This document shows, piece by piece, positions 15,396-25,011 of a DNA stretch of 64,000 nt. Location of the stretch: NCBI GenBank assembly GCA_934477125.1, contig CAKSOL010000011.1, forward strand, positions 1 to 64,000, given 5' to 3'. This DNA comes from an uncultured Eubacteriales bacterium (lineage in GTDB: Bacteria > Bacillota > Clostridia > Oscillospirales > Acutalibacteraceae). The notes under the pieces were generated by a model. The model did not search any database, had not been told where the DNA came from, and was given only the letters and a program-made list of their open reading frames with translations. How positions within the stretch are numbered: position 1 is the first letter of the stretch; each line of letters opens with the position of its first letter. The position numbers were made by a program, and so were the translations under genes.

Positions 15396-17693
15396 TTATT
15401 TAGCCGAAAGCGTTATTTTTCCGTCGGAAACGTCAGCATTCAAAATGCCTATGCTTCCCTCTCCGCCGTCTATTATCATATCAACAGCCGGATCCTCAAT
15501 TTCGCGGCGGATAATATTTCTGAGCTCTCTCGCGCCGGTTTTTGTTCCGCTGCACTTTTCGGCAATAACCGCGCAGACCTCATCGGTATAAGAAAATTTT
15601 ATAAGCTTTTCTTCCAAAGCCGCTTTCAGCTCGTCAAGCATAAGCGCCGAGATTTTTTTCAGCGACTCTTTATCAAGCGGTGAAAAAACGACTATTTCGT
15701 CAACCCTTGCGATAAATTCCGGCCGCAAAAACTCGCGCAGCGCCTTTTCTGCCTTTTCCTTTTCAACCGATCCCTGAGTTTTGCCGAAGCCCATAAGGCT
15801 TTCGGAGCGCTCGCTGCCGGCGTTCGACGTCATAACAATTATAGTGTTTTCAAAATTCACGCTGCGCCCCTGAGCGTCGGTTACTTTGCCCTCGTCAAGA
15901 ATCTGAAGCAGAATATTGAGAACATCAGGGTGAGCCTTTTCAATTTCGTCGAAAAGAACCACGGAATACGGCTTGCGGCGAACCTTTTCGGTAAGCTGAC
16001 CGGCCTCATCATAACCGACATATCCGGGAGGAGAACCTATAAGTCTGGAAACCGAGTGTTTCTCCATAAACTCCGACATATCAATCTTAATAAGGGTTTC
16101 CGGAGTATTGAAAAGCTGCTCCGAAAGAACCTTGACAAGCTTTGTTTTGCCGACTCCCGTAGGTCCTACGAATATAAACGAGGCGGGACGGTGTTCGGTT
16201 CCGGTTTTGATGCGGGAACGCTTTACCGCCGCCGCAACAAGCCGTGTTGCCTCCTGCTGACCTATAATTTCGCGGTTAAGAGTATCCTCCAGAGCTGACA
16301 GCTTTTTCAGCTCGTTTTCCTCAACCTTGTCAGCCGGAATACCGGTCCAAAGCTCTATAACCTTTGCAACATCGCGTTCGGAAACGACTGCCTCGGAGGC
16401 AGGACCGTATAGTCTTTCAGCCTCTTTTTTATCCTTTTCAAGCTCAGCTTTAACCAACGCCTGACGCTCATAATCCGGCGTTTCAACCTGAGCCTCAAGC
16501 TGCTCCAAAAGCACGGAATTGTTTGCTATCCGGCGATTGACGCTGTATAATTCATCGACAGCCTTGTTTTCAAGGCTTGCGCAAGCGCACGCCTCATCCA
16601 TAAGGTCAATAGCCTTATCCGGCAGAAATCTGTCGGTTACATACCGTTCGGAAAGCAGGACTATTCGGCGAATGAGTTCATCCGGAATATGAACACCGTG
16701 ATATCCCTCATAATATCCCTTAACGCCCAGCAAAACGTTTTCGGTTTCCGCAAGAGACGGTTCTTCAACAGTTATCGGCTGAAAACGGCGTTCAAGGGCG
16801 GCGTCCTTTTCGATATATTTGCGGTATTCCTTAAATGTCGTAGCGCCGATAACCTGAATTTCTCCGCGGGAAAGGGCAGGCTTTAAAATATTGGCGGCAT
16901 TCATAGTTCCTTCGGAGGAGTCGCCCGCTCCGACAAGATTATGAATTTCATCTATAAACAGAATTATATTTCCTGCCGACTTAACCTCCTCGACAAGACC
17001 CTTGACCCGCGCTTCAAACTGACCGCGGAACTGAGTTCCGGCGACAAGTCCGGTAAGGTCGAGCAAAAGGATTTCCTTATCGAGAAGTCTCGCCGGCGCA
17101 TTCCCGGAAACAATTCTGAGAGCAAGTCCCTCGGCTATCGCGGTTTTTCCGACGCCCGGCTCGCCTATAAGGCAGGGATTATTCTTAGTCCGGCGGGATA
17201 ATATCTGTATTGTCCGGTAAAGCTCCTTATCGCGTCCTATAACAGCGTCAAGCTTGCCGTCCCTTGCGCGCTCGGTCAGGTTAGTGCAGTATTGTTCAAG
17301 ATAGCGGCGGCGTTTCTTCTTTTTCTTTTCCTTTTCCTTTTCCTTGGACTTAGGCTCTGTTTCATCGGAATCGGCGCTTTCGCTCTGTTTTCCGTTTCCG
17401 AAAATCTTATTGAGCAGGGGAAAAGCAGGTGCGGTTCCGAGATCAAAGGTTTCATCGTTAAGAGCGGCGTCGTCCATATCCTGATCGTCGTCCATAAGCT
17501 CCATAAACTGATTGCTCATCTGCTCTATATCTTCGTCTGTAATATTCATTTTTTTGAGTATGTCGTCTACCGGCTTTAAACCGAGCTCCTTAGCGCAGAC
17601 AAGGCAAAGCCCCTGCGGCTCTGCGTCCGGGTGAAGCGGGTCGGACATAAAAACAACTGCCGGGCGCTGATGACATTTAGAACATAATTTCAT
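15396..17693 (-). CDS. ClpE/ClpC-like AAA+ unfoldase with N-terminal zinc finger
   Basis: This 765-residue Hsp100 protein has two AAA+ modules. The first has Walker A GEPGVGKT and Walker B LLFIDEIHNL-type residues (IILFIDEIHN); the second has GPTGVGKT and VVLFDEIEKAHP, with SPPGYVGYD nearby. In place of the usual Clp_N repeats, the N-terminus carries a four-cysteine zinc finger (Cys4, Cys7, Cys30, Cys33), as in ClpE. A basic, Lys/Glu-rich linker (residues about 110-130) precedes the first module. ClpE/ClpC proteins unfold damaged proteins and feed them to ClpP. It ends the long leftward run that begins at ruvC. No CtsR-type operator was recognised upstream. Confidence 0.9.
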   Translation of the reverse strand: MKLCSKCHQRPAVVFMSDPLHPDAEPQGLCLVCAKELGLKPVDDILKKMNITDEDIEQMSNQFMELMDDDQDMDDAALNDETFDLGTAPAFPLLNKIFGNGKQSESADSDETEPKSKEKEKEKKKKKRRRYLEQYCTNLTERARDGKLDAVIGRDKELYRTIQILSRRTKNNPCLIGEPGVGKTAIAEGLALRIVSGNAPARLLDKEILLLDLTGLVAGTQFRGQFEARVKGLVEEVKSAGNIILFIDEIHNLVGAGDSSEGTMNAANILKPALSRGEIQVIGATTFKEYRKYIEKDAALERRFQPITVEEPSLAETENVLLGVKGYYEGYHGVHIPDELIRRIVLLSERYVTDRFLPDKAIDLMDEACACASLENKAVDELYSVNRRIANNSVLLEQLEAQVETPDYERQALVKAELEKDKKEAERLYGPASEAVVSERDVAKVIELWTGIPADKVEENELKKLSALEDTLNREIIGQQEATRLVAAAVKRSRIKTGTEHRPASFIFVGPTGVGKTKLVKVLSEQLFNTPETLIKIDMSEFMEKHSVSRLIGSPPGYVGYDEAGQLTEKVRRKPYSVVLFDEIEKAHPDVLNILLQILDEGKVTDAQGRSVNFENTIIVMTSNAGSERSESLMGFGKTQGSVEKEKAEKALREFLRPEFIARVDEIVVFSPLDKESLKKISALMLDELKAALEEKLIKFSYTDEVCAVIAEKCSGTKTGARELRNIIRREIEDPAVDMIIDGGEGSIGILNADVSDGKITLSAK

Positions 17694-17769
17694 CTGATAA
17701 ACTCCTTATGGGAATATAATATATTCGCTTTGAAGAGCGGAAATCCGCTGTTTCAAAGTGTAATGCTGA

Positions 17770-18468
17770 TTATTTAAGCGGATATAATGACGTAAATCCG
17801 GCAAAAAAACGGAAAAGAATACTTTTTGAAATAACCGCGTCATTTATAAACCAGAGACTTCCGCCGTTAATTCTGACTGCAAGCAATATAACGGCGCAAA
17901 GAACGAAAGCAAAAATCATTCCCTTGACCGCCCCTATAACTCCACCCAATGCGCGGTTGAGTGAGCCGACAAGGCTGAAGGAGAACATTTTGTTGATAAG
18001 CCGGGCAAGAAAACGGACAACAAAGGTCAGGACGATAAACAGAAGCGCAAAATAAAGTCCGCCGAGCAATCGGGTAACGGCAGGTTTGACCAGCGAATCC
18101 GCCGCAGTCTGAACGGCGTTTTCCGCTCCGTTTCCGATATTATCACCGAGCTTCTGCGCAAGCGTTTCTCTTGAAAAGCCGAATTTTTCCGCATTATCGG
18201 TAACGAATCCGGGGAGCGCGTCCCAAACGCTTTCGGTTATGCCCTGAGCGGAGCTGTCCGCCGAGGAGGACACCGCCGAAACAAGCGGCTTTTCGATTAA
18301 ACTTCCGTATGTTGCGCTGCTGAGCGGAACGCTGAGCGACGACGCTATAAAAATCGCGGCGATAAATCCGGCAACCTCTATAACTGTTCTTACAAAGCCC
18401 CTGCGGGCTGAAAGCAGCGCTGTAATAATTATAACCGCAAGAATTATGATATCAAGTATAAAATTCAT
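17770..18468 (-). CDS. CvpA family membrane protein
   Basis: This 232-residue protein starts with a transmembrane helix (FILDIIILAVIIITAL) followed by the SARRGFVRTVIEVAGF motif typical of CvpA. Further helices are near residues 35-50, 140-160 and 180-205, with GALGG-type glycine-rich turns (NRALGGVIGAVKGMIF). A periplasm-facing region of about 80 residues separates helices 2 and 3. CvpA proteins are linked to colicin V production in Escherichia coli and to membrane stress in other bacteria, and their molecular role is unclear. It starts 9 bases after the DUF5711-like gene and is surely cotranscribed with it. Confidence 0.8.
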   Translation of the reverse strand: MNFILDIIILAVIIITALLSARRGFVRTVIEVAGFIAAIFIASSLSVPLSSATYGSLIEKPLVSAVSSSADSSAQGITESVWDALPGFVTDNAEKFGFSRETLAQKLGDNIGNGAENAVQTAADSLVKPAVTRLLGGLYFALLFIVLTFVVRFLARLINKMFSFSLVGSLNRALGGVIGAVKGMIFAFVLCAVILLAVRINGGSLWFINDAVISKSILFRFFAGFTSLYPLK

Positions 18469-18477
18469 AATTTTCTC

Positions 18478-19746
18478 CTAACTGAAATTTATTTTCGTTA
18501 TATCGCCGTTTGAGATAACCGCCGCCGTTCGGCTGCCGGTCACAGCAAGTCTTACCGCTCCGAAGCCGCATTCGGCGGACGCTATGCGTTCACCCTTTTT
18601 ATCCAGCATATAAACATTGGTGTCGCTAATACAATAAATATGATTATCGGAGAAAGCAATATCACTTATCTGTCCCTTAAAGTCAAACGAAGCAAGCTGC
18701 TCTCCATTATGCGAGATAACAACAATGCGGTTATCGCTCTTATCGCTTACGCGGCTGAATACAAGCGTAAGTCCGGCAGGAGTTATTTTCGAGGCAGACG
18801 GAATATAATCGTTATAAAAATCGGTTCTTTTATAGTCTGACCAGGAAAAATAAGAACATCCCTTTGCCGTTACAGCAGTAAATCCGCTGTTGAGACATTC
18901 AAGAGAATATACGGCGGTATCGCTGTATTCGGTTGAAAAAACGGGGTCTGCCGAATTATACTTTAAAATCAGCAGTCTGCTTTTCAGCGTTCCGTCGGCA
19001 GCGTTGACGGTTGACACCGCAAGCTGCTTGCCGTCCGGAGACAGCAGTATGCCGTTTACAGCGTCAGCTGAAGAATACCATTCATACATTTGCTCGTCGC
19101 GTCGGTTATAAACCGTAACCGCGGCGGCGTAGCTGTCGGACTTAGCCGCCACGGCATACGCTCCACAGCGGGAAATCGCGGCTGTAAGTATAGGCTGCTC
19201 GCTCGTTAATTCATTCGTCGTTTTACTGAGATTATATATCCGAAGTCCCGTGCCGCCCTGGTCAAATATAAGCGACCGCGTCTGCGAGGTTTTAATAACA
19301 GGATGGGCGTAACCGTGAGCATAAGTAAAAATTTTTTTGCCGGAGCCGGAATATGCGCCGAAATTTGTATCTGTCAGAACATAGTAATAATTTCCGCGCT
19401 GAACCGAATTGAGGGTTTCGGTTCCGTAAAGCTCTATCGGGTATTCTCCCGAACCTAACGAGGCGGTAAGATTTCCGATGTTTTCCGCAATGCCTATCGG
19501 AAGCGTATAATGCAGAATACACGCCGCAACCGCGATTACCAGCGCCGCAGCCGCTGCTATTTTCAGATTCCTCCGCTGTTCTAATTTTTTGCCCTTTATA
19601 ACGCGGACGGTTTTTTCCTCCTGCTGTCCCCGGTTTCTGACCGAACGGGACATAGGAATATTTTCCTGAAGCTTTATTCTTTCCCTTTCCCGCGTCTTTG
19701 GGCGGCGCGCAATTTTCCTTACGCGCTTTTTCTTATATTCAGGCAT
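18478..19746 (-). CDS. DUF5711-like membrane-anchored beta-propeller protein
   Basis: This 422-residue protein has a strongly basic N-terminus (about 60 residues with many Arg and Lys), one transmembrane helix (residues about 62-84, AAAAALVIAVAACILHY) and an extracytoplasmic remainder. The latter contains repeated beta-propeller-like strands, for example GILLSPDGKQLAVST and DIAFSDNHIYCIS. It matches the pattern of DUF5711 proteins found beside cvpA in Clostridia. The function is unknown; the fold suggests protein binding outside the membrane. It forms a pair with cvpA and lies 38 bases after truA. Confidence 0.72.
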   Translation of the reverse strand: MPEYKKKRVRKIARRPKTRERERIKLQENIPMSRSVRNRGQQEEKTVRVIKGKKLEQRRNLKIAAAAALVIAVAACILHYTLPIGIAENIGNLTASLGSGEYPIELYGTETLNSVQRGNYYYVLTDTNFGAYSGSGKKIFTYAHGYAHPVIKTSQTRSLIFDQGGTGLRIYNLSKTTNELTSEQPILTAAISRCGAYAVAAKSDSYAAAVTVYNRRDEQMYEWYSSADAVNGILLSPDGKQLAVSTVNAADGTLKSRLLILKYNSADPVFSTEYSDTAVYSLECLNSGFTAVTAKGCSYFSWSDYKRTDFYNDYIPSASKITPAGLTLVFSRVSDKSDNRIVVISHNGEQLASFDFKGQISDIAFSDNHIYCISDTNVYMLDKKGERIASAECGFGAVRLAVTGSRTAAVISNGDITKINFS

Positions 19747-19784
19747 TTTTTCACCCGCCGTTTCAAATTATTTTGAAATAAATA

Positions 19785-20528
19785 TCAGAAATCCTTATAG
19801 AATACTTTATTCAGGAACAGTCCGCACGCCGGGGCTGTATCTCCCGCCAGCGAGCGCTCCCCCGACTCGAAAATTCCTTTTGCACAGTCCGGCGAAAGCT
19901 GTCCGCGCGATACTGCAAGCGCAGTTCCGGTTATTATACGTACCATATTATAAAGAAATCCGTTTGCCGTTACGGTTAAGGCGGGAAGTCCGCCGTCCTC
20001 GGTCATACGGCACTCGCTCACCCGCCGAACAGTACTTTCAACCGTTCTTCCGGCAGAAGAAAACGGAAGAAAATCGTGTTCTCCGATAATTGAAGTGCAG
20101 AATTCGTTCATCGCGCCGATATCAAGCCTTTTCTCAACCCTAAGCGCATATCTTGAAAGAAATGGGTCGGTTGTCCGGCTTTCATAAAAGCGGTAAACAT
20201 AATTCTTGCCGTTCGCGCTGTAACGCGCGTGAAAATCAGACGGAACCTCGCGGCAGGCAACAACAGCCACGTCATCCGGCAATATCGAATTAAGCCCTCG
20301 CAGAAACGCCGCATCCGGCAGGGAATCGTCGCAGTCAAGATGACAGCAGAACTGACGGGCATGAACCCCGGCATCGGTTCTGCTGCACCCGGTAAGAGCA
20401 GGTCTTGTTCCGAGCAGCCGCAAAAGCGCATTCTGCATACATTCCTGAACTGTTATACCGTTCGGCTGAACCTGCCAGCCGTGATAATTCGTACCGTCGT
20501 ATGCCAACGTCAGAAGAACCCTTTTCAT
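19785..20528 (-). CDS. truA: tRNA pseudouridine(38-40) synthase
   Basis: The start at 20528 (MKRVLLTLAYDGTNYHGWQV) follows a GGAGG site; a longer in-frame extension upstream would overlap ecfT and is rejected. The 247-residue product is typical of TruA. It has the catalytic Asp in the GCSRTDAGVHA motif (about residues 49-59), and the conserved NGFLYNMVR and LNKVFY segments. It isomerises uridines 38-40 in the anticodon arm of many tRNAs. The order ecfA1-ecfA2-ecfT-truA is the classic Gram-positive arrangement. Confidence 0.95.
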   Translation of the reverse strand: MKRVLLTLAYDGTNYHGWQVQPNGITVQECMQNALLRLLGTRPALTGCSRTDAGVHARQFCCHLDCDDSLPDAAFLRGLNSILPDDVAVVACREVPSDFHARYSANGKNYVYRFYESRTTDPFLSRYALRVEKRLDIGAMNEFCTSIIGEHDFLPFSSAGRTVESTVRRVSECRMTEDGGLPALTVTANGFLYNMVRIITGTALAVSRGQLSPDCAKGIFESGERSLAGDTAPACGLFLNKVFYKDF

Positions 20529-20539
20529 ACTGTCCTCCG

Positions 20540-21361
20540 TTAAACCGGTATTTCGGGAATAAGGTTTATAAGCAGAACTCCTGCCGACGCCGCAACGCAC
20601 ACAGACGATGAAATCAAGTCGGTTATATGCAGTTTCATCTGTTTCATCCGTGTTCTTCCCTCTCCGCCGTTATAGCAGCGGCATTCCATTGCGTTTGCAA
20701 GCTCATAGGCGCGTCTTACCGAGGAAATGAGCAGAGGTATCAGAATCGGAATCAAAGCCTTTATCCGTTCGGTTATTCCGCCGCTTTCAAGATCCGCGCC
20801 GCGCGCCTTCTGCGCATTCATAATTTTATCGGTTTCATCAACGAGAGTCGGAATAAAACGCAGAGTTATAGTCATCATCATCGCAAGAGTATGAACGGCG
20901 GTTCCGAGACCGATGTATTTGAACGGCGAAAGCATACGCTCAAGCCCGTCCGTCAGATCGTTGGGAGTGGTCGTATAGGTAAGCGCAGAGCTTAAAACTA
21001 TAAGAAGAACTATGCGGAACGACATAAACGCCGCGCGGTAAATTCCGCCGACCGTTATCTTAAAAATCCAAAATTCAGCCAAAACCTTTCCGCCGGAGGT
21101 ATAAAAAAGATTTATAACGGCGGTAAAGACCAGTATAAAAAGTATCGGTTTTAAATTTTTAATATACATTTTTGCAGGAACTCTTGACGCGGCTGCAATC
21201 ATAAGGGTAAACAGTCCGCAAAATAAAAGGCTCCAGGCGTTTTTTGCTAAAAACAGAAATACTATCAGCTCAATAAGCAATACCAGCTTAACGCGGGGAT
21301 CAAGTCTATGCAGCGGAGAGGATGCAGCATAATACTGTCCGAAGGTTATATCACGTATCAT
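20540..21361 (-). CDS. ecfT: Energy-coupling factor transporter transmembrane protein EcfT
   Basis: This 273-residue integral membrane protein has several helices (near residues 28-65, 72-90, 107-125 and 245-265). The C-terminal cytoplasmic part has the two Ala-Arg-Gly coupling signatures (KARGADLES and the equivalent AMECRCYNGG). The start MIRDITFGQYYAASSPLHRLDPRVKL matches EcfT, with Pro/His/Arg/Asp preceding helix 1. EcfT couples the two ATPases to interchangeable vitamin- or metal-binding S components. It overlaps the start of ecfA2's stop by 4 bases. No S component is encoded in the window, which fits a shared group II ECF module. Confidence 0.93.
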   Translation of the reverse strand: MIRDITFGQYYAASSPLHRLDPRVKLVLLIELIVFLFLAKNAWSLLFCGLFTLMIAAASRVPAKMYIKNLKPILFILVFTAVINLFYTSGGKVLAEFWIFKITVGGIYRAAFMSFRIVLLIVLSSALTYTTTPNDLTDGLERMLSPFKYIGLGTAVHTLAMMMTITLRFIPTLVDETDKIMNAQKARGADLESGGITERIKALIPILIPLLISSVRRAYELANAMECRCYNGGEGRTRMKQMKLHITDLISSSVCVAASAGVLLINLIPEIPV

Positions 21362-22224
21362 TTCCCCTGCCCCGCTTTCATCCGCGTTTTAAGATATTCG
21401 ACTGCTCTTTCGACCGTAAATATATTATCGGGAACCGAATATCCCATATTTCTGAGCTTTTCAAAAACACGCGCGACTATCGGAATATCAAGTCCCGATT
21501 TACGCAGCAGCTCAGGCTGCATAAATATATTTTCGGTACTGTCAAAGGCTATCATTTCGCCGTCGTTCATAACAAGAAGCCGGTCGGCTATAAGAGCCAT
21601 ATCCTCCATATTATGCGAGATTATAAGCACGGTCGCGTTAAATTCCGCCCTGTAATCCTCAATCATTTTCAAAACGTCGGCTCTGCCGCGCGGGTCAAGA
21701 CCTGCAATAGGTTCATCAAATATAATAACCTTAGGTCTCATAGCCATAACCCCGGCTATCGCAACACGGCGTTTTTCACCGCCGGAAAGGTCAAACGGCG
21801 AAGTATCGTAGTATTCCTCTTTTACTCCGACAAGTCTGCATATTTCGCAGACCCGGTTTTTAAGCTCGTCGCCCGAAAGCCCCATATTTTTGGGTCCGAA
21901 GGATATATCCGCGAAAACGGTTTCTTCAAAAAGCTGATATTCGGGATACTGAAAAACAAGACCGATATCGGAACGGATTCTGCGCATTTCCTTAGGCTTT
22001 TCCCAGATATCCCGTCCCTCAAAGAGGATACTGCCGGACGTTGGCTTGAGCAAGCCGTTTAGCTGCTGGACAAGGGTGGATTTACCCGAACCCGTATGCC
22101 CGATTATTCCGACAATTTCTCCCGGAAGAACCGAAAAGCTCACATTATGCACAGCGTCGTTTATAAACGGCGAGCTGTCGTTATATGTGTAGGTGAGGTT
22201 CCTTACCTCAAGTATAGGCGTCAA
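21358..22224 (-). CDS. ecfA2: Energy-coupling factor transporter ATP-binding protein EcfA2
   Basis: This 288-residue ABC ATPase has Walker A GHTGSGKST (about residues 40-48), the Q-loop FQYPEYQLFEETV, the signature LSGGEKRRVAIAG, Walker B VIIFDEPIAGLDP and the switch His in ISHNME. YPEYQLFEETV and GLDPRGR are features of the EcfA2 (EcfA') type. It forms the second ATPase of the ECF module and is translationally coupled to ecfT, whose start overlaps its last codon. EcfA1 is directly upstream with no gap. Confidence 0.94.
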   Translation of the reverse strand: MTPILEVRNLTYTYNDSSPFINDAVHNVSFSVLPGEIVGIIGHTGSGKSTLVQQLNGLLKPTSGSILFEGRDIWEKPKEMRRIRSDIGLVFQYPEYQLFEETVFADISFGPKNMGLSGDELKNRVCEICRLVGVKEEYYDTSPFDLSGGEKRRVAIAGVMAMRPKVIIFDEPIAGLDPRGRADVLKMIEDYRAEFNATVLIISHNMEDMALIADRLLVMNDGEMIAFDSTENIFMQPELLRKSGLDIPIVARVFEKLRNMGYSVPDNIFTVERAVEYLKTRMKAGQGK

Positions 22225-23076
22225 TCAGATTTCCTCCAAATCAAAGGCGCGCGCAATAGCGCCGGCTGTTTCTTCGATTGAAATAACCTCGGTTGTTATA
22301 TCCGCGCCCTCCTCGCGGAGGCGGTAAAGCAGTTCGGTAGTCTGAGGTACGTCAAGCCCAACAGCTTTAAGCCTACCGATATCCCCGAAAACCCTTTGCG
22401 GAGTTGCATCCGCAGTTATTTCGCCGTCGTTCATAACTATAACCCTGTCGGCAAGCTGAGCCTCCTCCATAAAATGGGTTATAAGAACGACTGTTATATT
22501 TTTTTCTCTGTTAAGACGAACGACGGTATCTATTATTTCCGCTCTGCCCTTAGGGTCAAGCATAGCGGTAGGCTCGTCCAGAACGATACATTCCGGCTGC
22601 ATCGCTATTATTCCGGCGATGGCGACTCTCTGTTTCTGACCGCCGGAAAGGTGATGCGGAGACTTTGAACGGTATTCATACATACCGACCGCCTTTAAAG
22701 CCCCGTCAACGCGCGTCCGTATTTCCGCCGGCTCAATTCCGAGATTTTCAGGTCCGAAGGCAACGTCCTCCTCAACAATCGAAGCGATAAGCTGATTATC
22801 GGGATCCTGAAACACAAGTCCCACTCTCCTGCGGACCTCAATTTCGGTCTTTTCATCCGCAGTATCTATTCCGTCAACAAAAACAGAACCGGAGGTCGGC
22901 TTATAAAGTCCGTTCATAAGCTTTGCAAGGGTTGATTTTCCCGAACCGTTATGACCTAATATAACGGTAAAGCTGCCGCGTTCTATATTAAGGCTGAAGT
23001 TATCTATAACCTTATTTATATGCTCAGGGTCGCTGTATTCAAAGCCGGCGTTTTTTATTTCAATTATATTATCCAT
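22225..23076 (-). CDS. ecfA1: Energy-coupling factor transporter ATP-binding protein EcfA1
   Basis: This 283-residue ABC ATPase has Walker A GHNGSGKSTLAKLMNG, a Q-loop in VFQDPDNQLIASIVEEDVAF, the signature LSGGQKQRVAIAG, Walker B CIVLDEPTAMLDP and the switch His in LITHFMEEA. The DNQ/LDPKGR forms distinguish EcfA1 from EcfA2. Its stop codon adjoins the ecfA2 start, and its own start overlaps the stop of the upstream methyltransferase gene by one base, so translation is coupled throughout. Confidence 0.94.
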   Translation of the reverse strand: MDNIIEIKNAGFEYSDPEHINKVIDNFSLNIERGSFTVILGHNGSGKSTLAKLMNGLYKPTSGSVFVDGIDTADEKTEIEVRRRVGLVFQDPDNQLIASIVEEDVAFGPENLGIEPAEIRTRVDGALKAVGMYEYRSKSPHHLSGGQKQRVAIAGIIAMQPECIVLDEPTAMLDPKGRAEIIDTVVRLNREKNITVVLITHFMEEAQLADRVIVMNDGEITADATPQRVFGDIGRLKAVGLDVPQTTELLYRLREEGADITTEVISIEETAGAIARAFDLEEI

Positions 23077-23945
23077 CAGCCGTCCCTCTTCCAGACCGTA
23101 GTATTGCCACAGGGCATAATCAGGCTGCTGTCGGTTACGGGCAGCCCTATTTCATCGGTTTCGACCGAGCCGCCGCGGCCGGCGGCAATATGCCTTTCAA
23201 CCATATAATTAAGTATCGTAGGCGACATTCCGGCGGTATAGGAATTAAGAAAGAAGAAAACCGCATTATCGCTCAAAAGCTTTCCTGTGTCCTCCAGCAG
23301 CTCACCTAACTGCTGCTCCAGCTTCCAGACCTCGCCGCCGGGACCTCTGCCGTATGAGGGTGGGTCCATTATTATTGCGTCATAGCGGTTCCCGCGCCGC
23401 AGCTCGCGCTTTACGAATTTAACGCAGTCGTCCACAAGCCATCTGACCGGGCAATCCGCAACATCCGCCGCCGCCGCGTTTTCCTTTGCCCACTGAACCA
23501 TTCCCTTTGAGGCGTCGACATGAGTTACTCTTGCCCCTGCCTCAAGGCAGGCAATCGTAGCGCCGCCGGTATATCCGAACAGATTAAGCACGGATATTTC
23601 CCGGTTTTCTTTTCTGATAAGCTCAGATGCCAGTCTCCAATTAACCGCCTGCTCCGGAAAAAGCCCGGTATGCTTAAAGCCCATAGGCTTCAGGCGAAAG
23701 GTAAGATTGCCGTAGCGTATGCTCCATACGTCCGGCACCCTTCCGCAACGCTCCCAATATCCCCCTCCGCTGCTTGAGCGGTGGTACACGGCGGCAGCGC
23801 GGTTCCATCTGCCGTCCGACTCGTCCCCGGTCCATATAACCTGCGGGTCGGGGCGGATAAGAAGTATGTCGCCCCACCTTTCGAGCCGTCTGCCGGAAGA
23901 AACGTCAATCAGCTCATAATCCTTAAAATCATTAACAAAACGCAT
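23076..23945 (-). CDS. RlmI/RlmK-type class I SAM-dependent methyltransferase
   Basis: This 289-residue protein carries the SAM-binding motif VLNLFGYTGGATIACLEAG (about residues 117-135), an acidic ribose contact in VTHVDASKGMVQWAKEN, and the catalytic-type IIMDPPSYGRGPGGEVW (about residues 192-208). These match the large-subunit rRNA methyltransferases related to RlmI/RlmK. At 289 residues it is shorter than RlmI (about 396) because the N-terminal PUA domain is absent. The exact target base cannot be set from sequence alone. It sits between ruvB and ecfA1 in the leftward operon. Confidence 0.82.
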   Translation of the reverse strand: MRFVNDFKDYELIDVSSGRRLERWGDILLIRPDPQVIWTGDESDGRWNRAAAVYHRSSSGGGYWERCGRVPDVWSIRYGNLTFRLKPMGFKHTGLFPEQAVNWRLASELIRKENREISVLNLFGYTGGATIACLEAGARVTHVDASKGMVQWAKENAAAADVADCPVRWLVDDCVKFVKRELRRGNRYDAIIMDPPSYGRGPGGEVWKLEQQLGELLEDTGKLLSDNAVFFFLNSYTAGMSPTILNYMVERHIAAGRGGSVETDEIGLPVTDSSLIMPCGNTTVWKRDG

Positions 23946-23964
23946 TCAGAATTTCCTCCGGGTA

Positions 23965-25008
23965 TCAAAGCAAGGTCTGCTGAACAGAGCTTGACGGTGC
24001 AAGACCGAGATGCTCATAGGCAAGAGCGGTAACGCAGCGTCCGCGCGGCGTTCTCGTCAGAAAGCCTATCTGCATAAGGTACGGCTCGTAAACATCCTCT
24101 ATTGTTACCGCTTCCTCGCCGACAGCCGCAGAAAGAGTTTCAAGACCGACAGGTCCTCCGGAATAATTATTGATTATAACGCTGAGCATACGGCGGTCGA
24201 AATCATCCAGACCGAGCTCGTCAATTTCAAAGCGTTTAAGCGCCGCCTGAGCAACCCTCAGCGTTATCTCGCCGTCAAACTCAACCTCGGCGATATCGCG
24301 TACGCGGCGCAGCAGTCTGTTTGCAATACGCGGCGTTCCTCTCGAACGGGAAGCTATTTCGAGAGCGCCCTCGCGGTCAATCGGGATTTTCAGAATACCT
24401 GCCGAGCGCATAACGATATCGGCAAGCTGTTCGGGAGAATACAGCTCAAGCCGCAGCAAAACCCCGAACCGGTCGCGCAGCGGAGCAGTCAGCTGACCCG
24501 AACGGGTCGTAGCTCCGACAAGCGTAAAATGAGGAACGTCCAAGCGGATAGACCTGGCAGACGGTCCCTTTCCGAGTATGATATCAAGCGAAAAGTCCTC
24601 CATGGCAGGGTATAATATTTCCTCTATATTGCGCGAAAGGCGGTGTATTTCATCTATAAAAAGCACGTCTCCCTCGTTAAGCGAGGTCAATATTGCGACA
24701 AGGTCGCCCTGCTTTTCTATTGCCGGACCGGAAGTGACCCGAAGATTAACGCCCATTTCGTGCGCTATTATTCCGGAAAGGGTTGTTTTTCCGAGTCCGG
24801 GAGGACCGTAGAGCAAAACATGATCAAGAGATTCGTGTCTCGCCCGCGCAGCCTTTATATATATTGAAAGGTTTTCCTTGGCCTTATCCTGTCCGATATA
24901 ATCGTTAAGCGTTTTAGGGCGCAGCGAAAGCTCGGTATCCTCGTCCTGATAATGGTATTCCGGAGAAACTATCCGGTTTTCAAAATCCATTTCATTTTCT
25001 TCTATCAA
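23965..25008 (-). CDS. ruvB: Holliday junction branch migration DNA helicase RuvB
   Basis: This 347-residue AAA+ motor has Walker A LLYGPPGLGKTTLS, Walker B VLFIDEIHRLSRNIEEILYP, sensor 1 LVGATTRSG and an arginine finger region, plus the C-terminal winged helix containing RTPRGRCVTALAYEHLG. The N-terminal LSLRPKTLNDYIGQDKAKEN is diagnostic. Hexameric rings of RuvB drive DNA through the RuvA-Holliday junction complex. It begins 3 bases after ruvA. Confidence 0.97.
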   Translation of the reverse strand: MIEENEMDFENRIVSPEYHYQDEDTELSLRPKTLNDYIGQDKAKENLSIYIKAARARHESLDHVLLYGPPGLGKTTLSGIIAHEMGVNLRVTSGPAIEKQGDLVAILTSLNEGDVLFIDEIHRLSRNIEEILYPAMEDFSLDIILGKGPSARSIRLDVPHFTLVGATTRSGQLTAPLRDRFGVLLRLELYSPEQLADIVMRSAGILKIPIDREGALEIASRSRGTPRIANRLLRRVRDIAEVEFDGEITLRVAQAALKRFEIDELGLDDFDRRMLSVIINNYSGGPVGLETLSAAVGEEAVTIEDVYEPYLMQIGFLTRTPRGRCVTALAYEHLGLAPSSSVQQTLL

Positions 25009-25011
25009 GCC

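Noticed and set aside
20529..20600. Upstream extension of truA
   Set aside because: It would overlap ecfT; the GGAGG site fixes the start at 20528.
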